From the NCBI RefSeq assembly GCF_030445035.2, contig NC_092216.1, forward strand, positions 13,145,405-13,209,404: 64,000 bases of DNA. The letters run 5' to 3'. A program made the position numbers and the translations under genes. The stretch comes from Dasypus novemcinctus (lineage: Eukaryota > Chordata > Mammalia > Cingulata > Dasypodidae). The notes beneath the pieces were generated by a model, which had not been told where the DNA came from, did not search any database, and saw only the letters and a program-made list of their open reading frames with translations. Below, in pieces: positions 10,040 through 21,329 of the stretch; position 1 is the stretch's first letter; every line of letters begins with the position of its first letter.

Positions 10040-11390
10040 TTAACTACTTAGAAAATGAAGACTTTTAACATGTTCAGTATCCCTCTGCATATGATCTAGA
10101 ATAGAAAAGATATCATCATAATCATCAGGCATACAGGTACAGCACTTAATACTAATTAATGCACAAGTTCCTCTTTGAGCTGTAGTTAATAGACCTAAGG
10201 TCCAGGTTTGCATATGTTTTCTCTCCATGGAAGTAGGCCATAATGCCAATTTTGCTTCAGTTCTGCTCACAGTACTCTGATGGTTATTGTTCCACTTGGT
10301 ATGTCCTTCATGGAGCCAGCATGCTGCAGCACCATTGACCCAAAGAATAAGCTAGGAAGGTGGGCTCCAGTATTTCACTGACCTGGTGCCTAGTGCCCTG
10401 TGGAGCATTCTTAAAGAGAAGAGCCAAGGATTTGACTGTAGATGTTAACCACACTTACAAAGTCCCTTCTCAGTAATACCTGGATTCATTTTTGATTCAT
10501 AACTAGGTATAAAGGCCAGTCAAGTTGAACATACAAAACTCACCATCTATTACCTTTTTCTTCCAACTTGCAGAACTCTTTTTAGCATCACTTGTAGGGT
10601 CAGTTTACTCTGTTCATCAATGTGCTTTCTGAACACTAGAGAAACAATTGAGTTAGTAGTAGGAATCAGATGAGATAAAAGTGTCTGGACAGAAGTTTTT
10701 AGGAATAATGCTTTGGTAACTTGTTGGGGTGACTTTTTCAGTTACCTTGATTTTTGAATTTGAAATGATGTTTCAATAATTTTAAAAAACTCACCACCAC
10801 AGGTCTTAGGATAGAACTGCTCTACAAATTAGAGTTATAGGTAACAGGCATACCTTGGATGACCATTAGGGTAAACTGGAAAACAAGACTTGACAGCACA
10901 CCTGAAACATTTAACAAAATTTCTCAGACAAAAATGGGGACAGATTTTGAAAATCAAGTTTTAGCATAGGTTTGAGAACCACTGGAATTTTGTTCCAACA
11001 CTTGTCTTTCCCTCAGGCCTGAGTGGACTAAGCAATGCTGATGCCATTTTTTGGACACACACTGGCAGTAAGTCCAAAAACTGGGCATTCAGATTCTCAA
11101 TCTTTTGCGTCTCTGCACTGATGTTTCTCTAACATCTAACTACAACCCGTAAGTATTTGTTTAGACCATTTTTAAAGAAAATGCTGAAAGTCTGGTTAGA
11201 CACATTACTATATCCTTCCTTTGGTGTATAATCCCTCTTTACCATTTGGGAGGTTCCTACAATAGTAGCTAGGCTCCCCATTAAGGCTTTGGTGGGGTTT
11301 TCCTCTTCAGTGATCACTCCTAGGTCTTTGATAGACTGAAAAGGCAGATGCCTGCCTTTCCCCAGTGCTAGGGAAAACCAACTCATTCTC
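10040..11390 (-). pseudogene. Endogenous retrovirus env relic (TM and possible SU)
   Basis: A 76-codon minus-strand open stretch (10040-10270) contains CALISIKCC, a perfect CX6CC motif as in the transmembrane subunit of gamma-type and class I-like env proteins, followed by a polar region. Upstream on the same strand, a second stretch (11129-11386) with an N-x-T sequon could be a surface-subunit piece; that part is inference. Stops and frame breaks separate the two, there is no intact signal peptide or membrane anchor, and no pol or gag piece is seen further right. A dead copy. Confidence 0.55.
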
Positions 11391-11399
11391 AGAAGTGAG

Positions 11400-12150
11400 C
11401 AGGGAATGAGCTTTGTTGGGTGAAGCCACTAATGACCTCATTCTCTTACGTCTTTTGTTTTTTTAATTTGTAAAAGGAAATGAGAGAAAGCTGTCCTTGA
11501 AATCCCAACACTGTTTAATTCAGGTATTATTCTGAAGTCATTCTTGCTTATTGGTTGCTTATTGGTTTGTACTTTGCTTCCCCATATGCACACGCTTGTA
11601 AAACTGGGGAGCCAAAAATGGAAAATCCAAGTTTCTTGAAGAGCAGTGTATGGCACATTCCAAAGGGATGAGGCTGAATTGTACCCTGTTTATGAGGGAC
11701 CACAGCAGACTTTAGTCCCTTAATTATCTCCAGCCATGACTAAAAAGTGTTCCTTGCCCTTCAGAACAAGGTCCAAACACAGATCTCTATTTTGCTTTCC
11801 ATTCGCAGGCCCCAAGATAATTTCCACACTTCTGACCTTCAAAAGTGAAACTGCAAAGAGAAAGGAGCATGCAATGACTTCCTTTCAAAGATATGGAGTA
11901 GGACTTGGACTTCCCTTTCTGTTTCAATTTTCCAATTTCATTCAGGGTTTAAGAAGAAAGTGTCCTTGTGGTAGTCAGACTAATGTCCACATCCTCATTC
12001 TGGAAACTGTGTGTGTTTTGTTTGTTTGTTTTTTATGTGTGTGTTTGTGGTTTTTTTTGGTTTTTTTTTTTTTGTACCTTCCATGGCACAAGAGACTTTG
12101 AGAGATGATTAGATGATGGTCTCGAAGCAGGGAGGTTTTCTTAGATTATC
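11400..12150. other. Unassigned stretch with TG/T-rich tract
   Basis: Right of the env relic there is no coding motif. A GT- and T-rich tract at about 12008-12075 (GTTTGTTTGTTTTTT, GTGTGTGTTTGTGG, T13) is simple-sequence or a decayed minus-strand retroelement tail. Confidence 0.4.
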
Positions 12151-12310
12151 CAGGTGGACCCAAAGTCATCTCAAGAGTCTTTTTAGGGGGGAGATAGAAA
12201 GGTCTAAGAGAGATTTGAAGATGTTCAGCTGTGGGCTTTGAAGATGGAGGAAGGGACCAAGAGCCAGTGAATGAAGAGAGCATCTAAAAGCTGGAGAAAG
12301 TAGATGTTTT
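12150..12310 (+). mobile_element. MLT1-like LTR fragment
   Basis: GGTGGACCCAAAGTCATC, GAAGATGGAGGAAGGGACC and CATCTAAAAGCTGGAGAAAG are the mid-LTR landmarks of MLT1-class MaLR elements. It is cut off at 12310 by the antisense LTR that follows. Confidence 0.6.
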
Positions 12311-12605
12311 AGTTTCCTGGACTGCTCAAGTAAATGCCATGAAATGGGTTGGCTTAAACAATGGGAATTTATTAGCTAATGGGTTTCAGGTTGGAAACAC
12401 GTCCAAAACAAGGTATTGTCAAGGTTATGCTTTCTCTCCAAGACTGCTGCATGCTGTCGATGACTGCTGGTGATGTTTGGTCCTTAACTTGTCAAATGGC
12501 AAGATACATGGTGACATCAGCTGGTCTCTTCCATGTTTCATTGATTTCAGTTTCTGGCTGCTCTGTCTGGTGTCTTCCTTTTTTTATCTACCAGATAGGA
12601 ACTTG
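12311..12605 (-). mobile_element. MaLR-type LTR fragment, antisense
   Basis: It starts TTTTAGTTTCCTGGACTGCT, then GGGTTGGCTTAAACAATGGG and AATTTATTAGCTAATGGG. This is the reverse complement of the end of the LTR family seen on the plus strand at 59.0-59.2 and 60.2-60.3 kb. The same antisense end is seen at 52.3 and 60.5 kb. Confidence 0.65.
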
Positions 12606-12609
12606 GCCA

Positions 12610-13690
12610 TAGAATTGACGTGAATAATTAATAAGCAATAATTATTGTAATGATAAATAACACAATAATATTATACTTATCAACTACATTTATAAATTAT
12701 AAATTAAGAATTTATAACTTAAGAAATTAATACTTCAAAGTGTCTGGCATTTAGTGGGATCTTACTAGGCTTTAGCAATCAATAGAATTGGTTATCCACT
12801 GAATAAAACTTTAGACAGTTATGAAGAGGTTGAGTGATAAAATGATTAAAAAAGTACACTCTGGATTTCTGCAATTTAAATTTCAAGTGGTTTTCCACTA
12901 AATTTGATTCTGCCCATTAACCAGAATATATCCAGGTTATACTTTGAAAGTATTACATACCTTCTAATTTCTCCTCCAAAATGAATACTTTCTTAGCTCC
13001 ATCTGTAAAACTGCCTTTCATATCCACCTTTTGAACAATGTCACAATCAAGAAGTAGAAATTTTAATGCATCTTTTAAAATTATTTCTGAAAATTACCAT
13101 TTGATATATGCTATTCATTCCAATCCTGCATATGTGGAGGTTAAATTATTTTCTGGAAAACTAAATGAATACTTTGAAGTTATTCAAATTCAAATATGCA
13201 CCAAAGACCACTTCTGAAAAGATGAAGATTGAGATTTCAAAAAAATTACCGTATATTATGTGAATTTACTTTCAGTTTTAAGGAAAAATGTTAGTTTTCA
13301 ATATTCTTCATGGCAGATTTTTTTCTACTTGCAAAATAAACTTAGTTCAAAATGAAATATATTATTTAGGTTGAAAGGCTTTTATTAAATTGGAAACAAT
13401 GAATATTCAGTTGCCTGGAACCAGCATTTAGAGGTTAAAAGTCAATAGTCCTAGAAATAGTATGTTTTAATTCATTATCGTCAAATTTTAGGCATTTTCA
13501 TTATTTCTTTATGCATATAAAAGCAGATGGGATACATTGAATAGTCTCCAACTTAAAAACATGGATGGAATTTACAGATCTCTAGTAAAGAAAACATAGC
13601 AACCGAAGCTCTGCTTTTTTCCTGAAAATGGGCTAGTGCTTTTTAGTAGTCCTGTTTCAAAATGAACTCTTTCATTTTTCTCTCTGCAAC
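12610..13690. other. AT-rich unannotated DNA
   Basis: Very AT-rich, with no ORF or repeat landmark that I recognise. Confidence 0.5.
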
Positions 13691-13694
13691 TTGC

Positions 13695-13737
13695 CTACAG
13701 AACAGGTGCTCAACCATTTAAGCTACATTTGCTCCCC
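13695..13737 (-). mobile_element. DAS SINE head remnant, minus strand
   Basis: AACAGGTGCTCAACCATTTA followed by AGCTACATTTGCTCCC is the reverse complement of the SINE 5' head. Only about 40 bp remain. Confidence 0.65.
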
Positions 13738-13739
13738 TC

Positions 13740-14830
13740 AATTTATGCTTTTAAAATGAAATTTAAGCAAGCATTTAACATTCATCTAGTAACAAAAATG
13801 AAGAATACTATATTACCATACTTGCCATGTACTGTCTAGAACTACATTTGTATATATACTGCAAATACATACATATGTACCTATTAAGGAGTAACATGGT
13901 TTTTGTAACATTATAACACATTCCTCAGCAACCAAACCTGACTTGTAAATACCAAGATCATTCACTAGGACACCTGGAACCACAGTTAGAAAATGAAAGA
14001 CTAAATGGATGCTTGGCATTGCTGGGAAATGGTACCTTTTACTCTACAGTCCTGTGCACCAGGGGTTGGCAGGCTGTTTCTGCAAATTTCCCATTAGTGA
14101 ATATTTTGGATTCCCTAGTTAAGAGGTAAAAATCTAGGGTATTATGTAGACACATATATAGCTGCTGACAGCACAACCATTTGAAACATAAACCACAGCT
14201 TGTCCAAACTTCTTCTTTACTTATTCTGAGAATAAAGGTTTGAGACCTGAATGGATTTTTTTTCCCCATTCACCAAACCCTTCTGCAGCTAAAATCCTTG
14301 CATGCTCCGAAGCAGTAACCATTTCCAACCTATTCACGGACCTTCCAGACATCGGGTCACTGTTACCACTGGTTTCAGGGATATTGGATGAGACGTGAAG
14401 ATTTGGAGGTCAGGAAAGGTGTTAGTCATAGAAACATATCTTTAGGGTGAGACTTAATGCTGCACTAGAATTCAACAGTGGGTCTCAAGGATGTTACTTT
14501 AGACAGAGGTTCTCCAGTGTCAGTGATTTTTTCCTTGTGTTTGCTTTTGTAATACGTAATTCTGTAGAATATAAATAATTAGGGATAGGGACCCCTTATT
14601 TCCAGGTCTACGAACAGTACTGAATAAAGAGTTTTAGAAGCACAAACCACGATTAAATATGTTCTCAATTCCCTGGCTCTGGGATAACGTCTCATTTTCT
14701 TAAGGTCCTTGTTAAAATCATGAGTAAAAACCCTGTTACAGAACTGCTGTGAGGATGAAATGATGTAACAGGAGCTCATTTGTTCAGTCCTTGTGGAATG
14801 AAAGTTTTCACAGACAAGATGCGACTTGGT
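13740..14830. other. Unannotated DNA
   Basis: Short ORFs only. A MIR-like scrap (CTGCTGTGAGGATGAAATG) lies near 14742-14762. Confidence 0.4.
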
Positions 14831-14874
14831 TTAAGCTTGCTGGTGACTAAAAACGGCACGAATTTCAAGCAGAG

Positions 14875-15645
14875 GAAGCTGCAAGGAATGAAGGAGTGGA
14901 TTAGTGGGGAGAGTGAGAATTTGTATTCTTGAATAAGAATCGGGGTTTTGAAAGTGAGACGGGAACAGCACCATAAGAGCTAACGGGATAAGTCCAGGTG
15001 ACCCTGACAGTGTCACCGGGTGCATTTGGAGTCAGTAAATGAGCATCATAATCATTGGGTAAAAGAAAGATGTTAAGAGGCTCTTCAGGTTCCTCATCGA
15101 TGAGAGGATAAACTGATTTTTCTTTAAAAAGTTCAAACCTTCTCCAACAAATGTAGACACGTTTCCAGAACCTGGAAAACACTCCCTGGTACCCCAGAGC
15201 TCTCCGTCCAATCTGGAGATAAGGGGTCCCAGGAGAGACTACAGGCACCTTGACCACACAATGCCCTCCCACTGGCCAGCGTGCCTGACCAGAGCCAGCC
15301 TCTGCCCGTCACAGACCCTCGGGGTCCGCAGTCAGGGAGTCGCCAGGCCCACGACCTCTCGAGCCTCTCTGACGGCAGGGAGGAGCCAGTGGATGAGGAT
15401 GTGACACTGGGACTTGCGGCGTTTTCATACTGTCCCTTAGTCCGGGATGCTCCCCTCCCGCTGAGTTGAGCCTGTGCCCAGTGTTGGCCGGCATGTAAAG
15501 TTAATTCCTCGGTGGAGAGTATTCCTACGAATCTCTCTCTGTACTGGAAATGGTACTTCTGCTGGGACATATCCACTTGATTTTTTAGTCTCTCAGGGCT
15601 TACCTTCTCTCTGGAAAGAAATTGCTTAACTTCAAATTCCATGTG
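14875..15645 (-). pseudogene. Unidentified coding-like segment, two overlapping minus-strand reading frames
   Basis: Two long minus-strand open stretches overlap: 15133-15642 (169 codons, Lys/Arg/Gln-rich start) and 14901-15272 (123 codons, with FSRFWKRVYICWRRFELF and an acidic DEEPEEP run). The composition looks protein-like at the N-terminal part of the first and throughout the second, as if one frame had been broken near 15270. I do not recognise the protein. The locus is GC-richer than its neighbours. Against a minus-strand gene, the plus strand has AATAAA at 15652 followed by an A-run at about 15670, which could instead be the tail of a plus-strand retrocopy. Likely a pseudogene or ERV relic; function unknown. 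Confidence 0.35.
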
Positions 15646-15669
15646 CCACTAATAAAATGTATTTTGAAA

Positions 15670-15695
15670 GAAAAAAAAATATATATATATATATG
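15670..15695 (+). repeat. A-run followed by (AT)n microsatellite
   Basis: An uninterrupted A-run is followed by eight AT repeats, immediately after AATAAA at 15652. Confidence 0.8.
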
Positions 15696-15734
15696 CTGAG
15701 ACTTGGCTAGAAAGGCAATTTGGGGGCAGTTTCC

Positions 15735-15790
15735 CAGAGGCAATACCTGGCATGTGGCAGACACACAGAGAATGTTCTCTCAATCAATTG
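15735..15790 (+). repeat. MIR-like fragment
   Basis: CAATACCTGGCATGTGGCAG, then ACACACAGAGAATGTTCTCT, resembles the distal MIR segment (TGCCTGGCACATAGTAAGCGCTCAAT). Short and diverged. Confidence 0.45.
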
Positions 15791-15799
15791 ATCAATTCA

Positions 15800-18015
15800 T
15801 TAATCAATGCTTGAAGAGATGGGAGGCTTGATCCAATCTCACAGGTCAACATGGAGTCACCCAAGTAATTTCAGGAGAGAAATACTTAATTACACATATT
15901 TTAGAAACACATTCCTGGTGGCATGAATTGGTGCCTGAGCACATATCCTCCCACAATCTTGGTGAGAAATCTTTAACCTCTGAACCTCTGCAATACTGAG
16001 GGGTGGAAAACAGGCCAAAGGAGGCCCAGTCCACAGGAGTTGTTAATTCATGTGCCATGAAAGGTGAGCTGAATGGGAAATCTCGAATGGTGCGAAGATC
16101 TCTAAGCTGGGAATCAAGATGAACTTGACATTAATTGAAATTTATAACCTCAGAGTAGGCTTTCAAGGTTTGATCCTGCTGGGGTGATAATGGGAGAATC
16201 ATTTAGGAATGATTTGCCCTTGAGAGGCTCAGCTTACTAGAACTCACTTCGTGATCTGATCAATAAATGGCCTCATGCTCCAATCAAGTAGATATTGCAC
16301 TATGCAGGTAGCAAAAGAGAATGCAATGCAATTTCCAGAATGCATCGGTGTGTGACAAAAGCAATATGCTAATGCTGCATATAGTCTAATAACTGATATG
16401 TAAAAATAAGACTAAATGAAATAAAGATATATAGACCTTCTTGTAGGTTTATGCAAATCCTAGGATGGAAATATAAGGATTTGGAGAACCTGAGTGGCAA
16501 GGTGAGAGGGATACTGAACACCAGTTTGAATCTTGGAATGCCGGATCATTTTATGGTGTTAAGTATTGATAAATTGTTATCTTGAGTATAAGAATTGCCC
16601 TTGTAGACATTTTTGCTGATGCCCCCATTGAATCCCCATTGACCCTTGCTCTGAGTCTTTGTGCATCTCTTTCCTTGGTGGTTTGTGGAAAGAAGTTGGG
16701 ACAGAGTAATTCAGGGATGTGGCTGAGAAAATAGCTTGCCTACACCAAGTCCAAGCTGCTTACTTAGAACCTAACCTTGCAGGACCATGATGCTATCTCT
16801 TATGGAGAGATTGACCATATACTCCCCTGAAATCACCACCCAACATGGCAAAGAAAGGAACACTGTCCAGGGGAGAGGTAAGGAACGTGTAAATGGCAGA
16901 AAAAATAGAATGCTTGTGTGGATAGCAACTTCCAAGCTGCAGGTGGTTATTTCCTGACATCATTACTTAATGACTCAAGTTTCTCTGGCCATGCAAGGGG
17001 AGAGATGATTTCTACACCTCTGTCGAGAAGCAGGCAGCACTAGCCTTCCAGTTTTACTGTGGGTTGGTTTTTAGCCATGACTGGCCTGTGAAATATTGGC
17101 CGTCAAAGGAGTCTTTTATCTCAGAAGTTCTCTTGACTCTAGCACCATAGTTAGATAGAGTCAACTCTGCAAACACGCCATTCTAAGCAGAACAGGGTCA
17201 ATTCCCTTTGGAATATCACGTTCTCTTAAATGCAATTTGAGGGTGTGCTTGCCACCTTTCTAAGCAGATGCTGAGTGGGAACTTAGAGACGACGTCAGCA
17301 AAAGAGAACTTTAAATGTGAACTTTGGCCTTGCAATTTTGAGGGGGAGGAGAGGGGAAAATACTTTGGATTGAGTTCAGATAATAGACACTACACCAAAT
17401 TCTAATGCTGCGAAGTGCCTGGAGTTTAAAAACACCATGAACTTTAGCAATGTTCTTCTACTATCTTACTAGACTTAATTTTACCTAAAGTTAAACTTTT
17501 TCAGTGTGGTTTTAAATTAAATGCCTACTTAAAAATATGAAGTCTTAAATAGCAGGGTGCTAGGGCATATTAAAGATTTATAGCATGTCTCTAAAGCAAG
17601 TAGGCAGATTCCTCACACACACACACGAATTATAGCTTGGTATGATGTTTGGAAGGTATACAAAACAAAAATTAGACTTCTCCAAACCCATGGCTTTTAC
17701 CAGAGGTGGAAGGTGAGGGGACAATATGTAGTTTGTAAGCAGGATGGTTTACAAAAATACACTAAATTTAAGATTACACCAGTTTGTGACATTCCATTAG
17801 AATTTAAATTAGCAAGCATAGCTTAGCTTTATGAAGAAGTACAAACCACAAAATGAAAAGCACCAGTTCCCTTTGTGTTTTATATTACAATGTTGTTTTC
17901 AAATAATCGTTCTAAGTCATTTCCATCTTTTTATTTTATATGTCAAGAAAATGTGAAAAGTACACAGAGTGTGAAGTAATAAAACAAACACATGAACCCA
18001 TTTTCAAGAGTAAAC
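15800..18015. other. Unannotated DNA, no gene seen
   Basis: Mixed-composition sequence without long ORFs. Apart from a short CA run near 17616-17627 I see no repeat landmark. It may be old unique or unrecognised repeat DNA. Confidence 0.5.
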
Positions 18016-18017
18016 AG

Positions 18018-18107
18018 AGAAGCGAATGAGCTCAATGATTGAGCACCTGCTTCCCATGTATGAGCTCCCAGGTTTAATTTCTGGTATCTCCTTAAAAAAA
18101 AAAAAAA
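18018..18107 (+). mobile_element. Short DAS SINE with A tail
   Basis: GAGCTCAATGATTGAGCACC, TGCTTCCCATGTATGAGC and CCCAGGTTTAATTTCTGG lead into an A13 tail. Head-only (short) subtype. Confidence 0.85.
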
Positions 18108-18489
18108 GTTAATATTTTATATTCTTTGTTTCACATGGTTTTTGTTTGTTTCTTTCTTGTTTTTAATTTGTAAGTCTTTCTAATTTATAAAACTTAATAT
18201 TTTTCCCTCCCCTCCCCCCCTCCCATTTTCCTGTAAGTCTCTAGCTCTCTGAGACAGCTTGGTTTGCTTATTTCATATCAGAGAGGTCAGGTAGTATTTG
18301 TCCTTCAATGCCTGACTTGCCTCACTCAAAGTAAGGGGGAGAATTACAAGGAGTGCCAGTATTTGGATCATGTGCAAGTCTTCCTGAACACAGGAAAATA
18401 GTTCCTCCAGGGATGACAGCTAGATATGGAGATTCTGGGCTCAACAGTATCTTAATCAGCAGCTTCTTTGTTGCTCTGAATCAGCAGCC

Positions 18490-18740
18490 ATGCTGTGCAG
18501 AAGTTCAAGCCATCACATGGAGCCATACTGTGGGGAAGCTCAATCCATCACATGTAGCCGTACTGTGGGGAGGCTCAAGCTCTCATGTGGAGCCATACTG
18601 TGTGGAAGACCAAGCCATCATGTGGAGCCAAACTGTAGGGAAGCTCAAGCCGTCACATGGGGCCATACAGTGTGGAAGCTCAAGTCATATGTGGGGCCAT
18701 ACTGTGAGGAAGCTCAAGCCAACACGTGAAGGAGAACTAC
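18490..18740 (+). repeat. 35-bp minisatellite, about 7 copies
   Basis: AAGCTCAAGCC-like unit starts lie at 18501, 18536, 18571, 18606, 18641, 18676 and 18710, giving a constant 35-bp period (last interval 34). Each unit carries CATCACATGG and GCCATACTGTG. The period is not a multiple of three, so the ORFs through it are incidental. A cytosine run (C9) and a possible AGTAAA signal follow at 18760-18805, so it may be a U3-like module of an unrecognised LTR. Confidence 0.92.
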
Positions 18741-18809
18741 AACTTCTGACCAACAACCCCCCCCCTTGAGTTCCCTCTTGTAAATTTCTGCTGGATAGTG
18801 AGTAAAGCT

Positions 18810-19640
18810 TCTTTGGATTTTGTATTCTAGGTAAACCACCAGCTGATGCAGCTAAGTGAATGTCCCAATCCATCAACTTTCAGAGTAAAAGAACTCCCCA
18901 GCCTTATTACCTCAAATCCCTAAACCTCAGAATTGAGAGAAAATACTATCATTGTATACAGTTTTGATAACTGAAGCCATTCTATTGGAGATTCCATTGG
19001 AATTGCATTATATTATGAGATTTGGAATAAAGAGAGAATTATCTCTAAAATACTGTGATTTCCATTTTATGATAAAATTCTCCAGTAAAATAGATTAATT
19101 TTCTGTCCCTTTTACTAGATTTATAAATGAAACTACTAATCAACAAACTACATGAAACCTTTTATACATTCTAATCCTTTTTAGATTTTTTCTGAGTATT
19201 ATGCAGTTCTTCCACTTGAAAATAATGACAATATTGTCTTGTCCTTTATAAACACACACACACGCACACGCACAAACACATATGTATTTTAATAAGTCAG
19301 GAGTCTAACTATTGAGTTATAAGGGTAATGAAAAGAATCTTTTTATTGTTTTTCAGTTTTAGTATGTGCATGTACCTATTTATTTGAATTTTTGTTAGGT
19401 ATAAGTAGGATTACCACATTTTTGAAGGTTTGGTAAAACTCACCTCTGAGTTTTAGGTGAAGGAGAATATTTAACCATAAATTGAATTTTCTTAATGGAT
19501 ATTGGTCTCTTTGTGTTTCTTATCTCTTCTTTGATGCATTCAAAACATTTATTTATTATTTATTTATTGTTTGTAGCTGGGATAGATCAGTGACACCCTT
19601 GCCTTCATAGAGCTTGTGTTCTACCTGAAGACAAAGATCC
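18810..19640. other. AT-rich DNA with CA and TTTA simple repeats
   Basis: Holds a CACACA/CGCACA tract at 19252-19280 and TTATTTATTTATTG near 19550-19570. No gene. Confidence 0.5.
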
Positions 19641-19760
19641 AGGGGAGCAGATGTGGCTCCAATGGTTGAGCTCCTGCCTCCCACATGGGAGGATCCAGGT
19701 CAGTTCCTAGTGCCTCCTGAAAAAATAAAACAAAGACAACAAGCAAAACAAATGAAAAAG
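19640..19760 (+). mobile_element. Short DAS SINE
   Basis: GGAGCAGATGTGGCTCCAAT, GGTTGAGCTCCTGCCTCC and CACATGGGAGGATCCAGG run into an A-rich tail (AAACAAAGACAACAAGC). A second SINE follows directly. Confidence 0.88.
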
Positions 19761-19765
19761 CCACC

Positions 19766-19858
19766 TCAGGGAAGCCAATGTGGCACAGTGATTAAGCACC
19801 TCCTTCCCACATACAAGTTCCCAGGTTCAATCCCCAGCTCTGGTACCTCAAAAAAAAT
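19766..19858 (+). mobile_element. Second short DAS SINE in tandem orientation
   Basis: GCCAATGTGGCACAGTGATT, AAGCACCTCCTTCCCACATA and CAGGTTCAATCCCCAGCTC end in an A8 tail. Separate insertion next to the first. Confidence 0.85.
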
Positions 19859-19869
19859 CCAGTGGGCTA

Positions 19870-20230
19870 CACTGGTGAGCAATATGATCTTTCAGAAGTT
19901 GATACTTGAAAATGAAGGAAGGAAAAGTAGAGCAAGAAAAGAGGTAGAATGTGCTGGAGAGGGATCACCAGCTCTATTACAGAGAGGGCAGGGTACACCA
20001 GCTTGGGGAGGGGGTACCTGAGTGGTGATTGGAAGTGGTGAGAGGCTGAGCAAAGTGGATCTCCAAGGAAGATTGCTCCAGGCAGAGAAAATAGGTGGAG
20101 CCAATGGGCCTGGAGAGTTTCAGGAACATCCAGGAATCCAGAAGGACTGCAGCCAACCAAGCACATTGAAGCTTTGCCGGAGATGAGAATCAACGGAAAA
20201 CGGAGTATCAAGGTGGAGACCAAGCATTGT
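19870..20230. repeat. Ancient mammalian repeat-like segment, class unassigned
   Basis: GAAGATTGCTCCAGGCAGAG, AAAATAGGTGGAGCCAATGG and the surrounding purine-rich order resemble the TTCCAGGCAGAGGGAACAGC-type stretches of old interspersed repeats. The family was not determined; ORFs here are short and unsupported. Confidence 0.35.
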
Positions 20231-20239
20231 CACACTTTC

Positions 20240-20930
20240 ATTAGCAGTCCATGTCACTCACATTCCTACTGGCTTTTAAAAAACAATAAATTGTACTTCC
20301 AACCAGCACAAAAAGTTTAGGGTGATGATTTCAATTAGACCGTTTTCCTCTGTGTGGAATAAATTTTCCATAAGATCTCCTATAAACAAATAAAAATTGT
20401 TAATTTTCATCAAACAAATAAGAACTGGCTGTATCTCTGCTTTTACACAGAAAACAAAAAGATACACGTAGATATGGGGTAAAAGTAAAAATTACTGTCT
20501 CTCCCTTCCCCCACAGGAATATTCCTATATGTGACTCATATTTCAGGAAGTTTTTAAAAAAAGAATTCCTTCAGGTCCTGCTACAGAGTAAGTTTTGGAA
20601 TTTTGCCATGCGTATTTGCAAGGAATGTGTTTTATTTTGGGGGCCATGTTTTAGACTACCTTTGAAAATTGTGTAATTTAAATCCTCCATAATTTAACTA
20701 TTTTTGAATTACCTCGAATTACAGTTTCTGAGTAGATTTTCCAATATCACCAAATAGAAATAAGATTTTGGCAATTTGTTCTCTTCTTTCTTTGCAGTGA
20801 TCATCACAGGCCTGTTCTAGGAAATTATACTTCAGAGTGAGCTGTACATCTTAAAATTATAAATTTCCCCTTTTCTCCCTCAGGTGTCCATTTTGAGGTT
20901 TATCTGAATTTCATATTGCCATACCTGTTT
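20240..20930. other. Unannotated AT-rich DNA
   Basis: No gene or clear repeat recognised. Confidence 0.45.
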
Positions 20931-21004
20931 TCTTTTTTCCTGCACTTACCTGGCATATGTTTTTTTTTCTATTTTTTTGTTTTCCACTTTTTCTTTCTTA
21001 TTTT

Positions 21005-21320
21005 TCAGTGTTATTTCAGGTTCCTGGGGCTGCCCTAGCCTAGTACCGTGAACTGGGTCACTTAAAACCTCATAAAGGTAGAGGTTCTGGAGGCTGGAAG
21101 TTGGAAATCAAGGTGTGGGAAGGGCCATGCCCTGTGAAATCTGTAGGGAAGCAGCTGGCCTTGGGTCTTTCTTGGACTCGGCCAGGGCTGGAGAGCCTCG
21201 GGGTTCTCTTTCCAATTGTCACATGGCCTTCTATGATTTATGTCCAGGTTTCCCTATTCTTATAAGGACACTGATATATCTCTTTGGGAGATGTGATTCA
21301 GCCTATAAAGTTTCTCACCA
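21005..21320 (-). mobile_element. MaLR (MLT1/MST-like) LTR, antisense
   Basis: GGTAGAGGTTCTGGAGGCTG, GAAGTTGGAAATCAAGGTG, GTCACATGGCCTTCTATG and TTCTTATAAGGACACTGAT appear in the order of the reverse complement of an MLT1/MST-class LTR. Confidence 0.78.
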
Positions 21321-21329
21321 ATATGTAGC

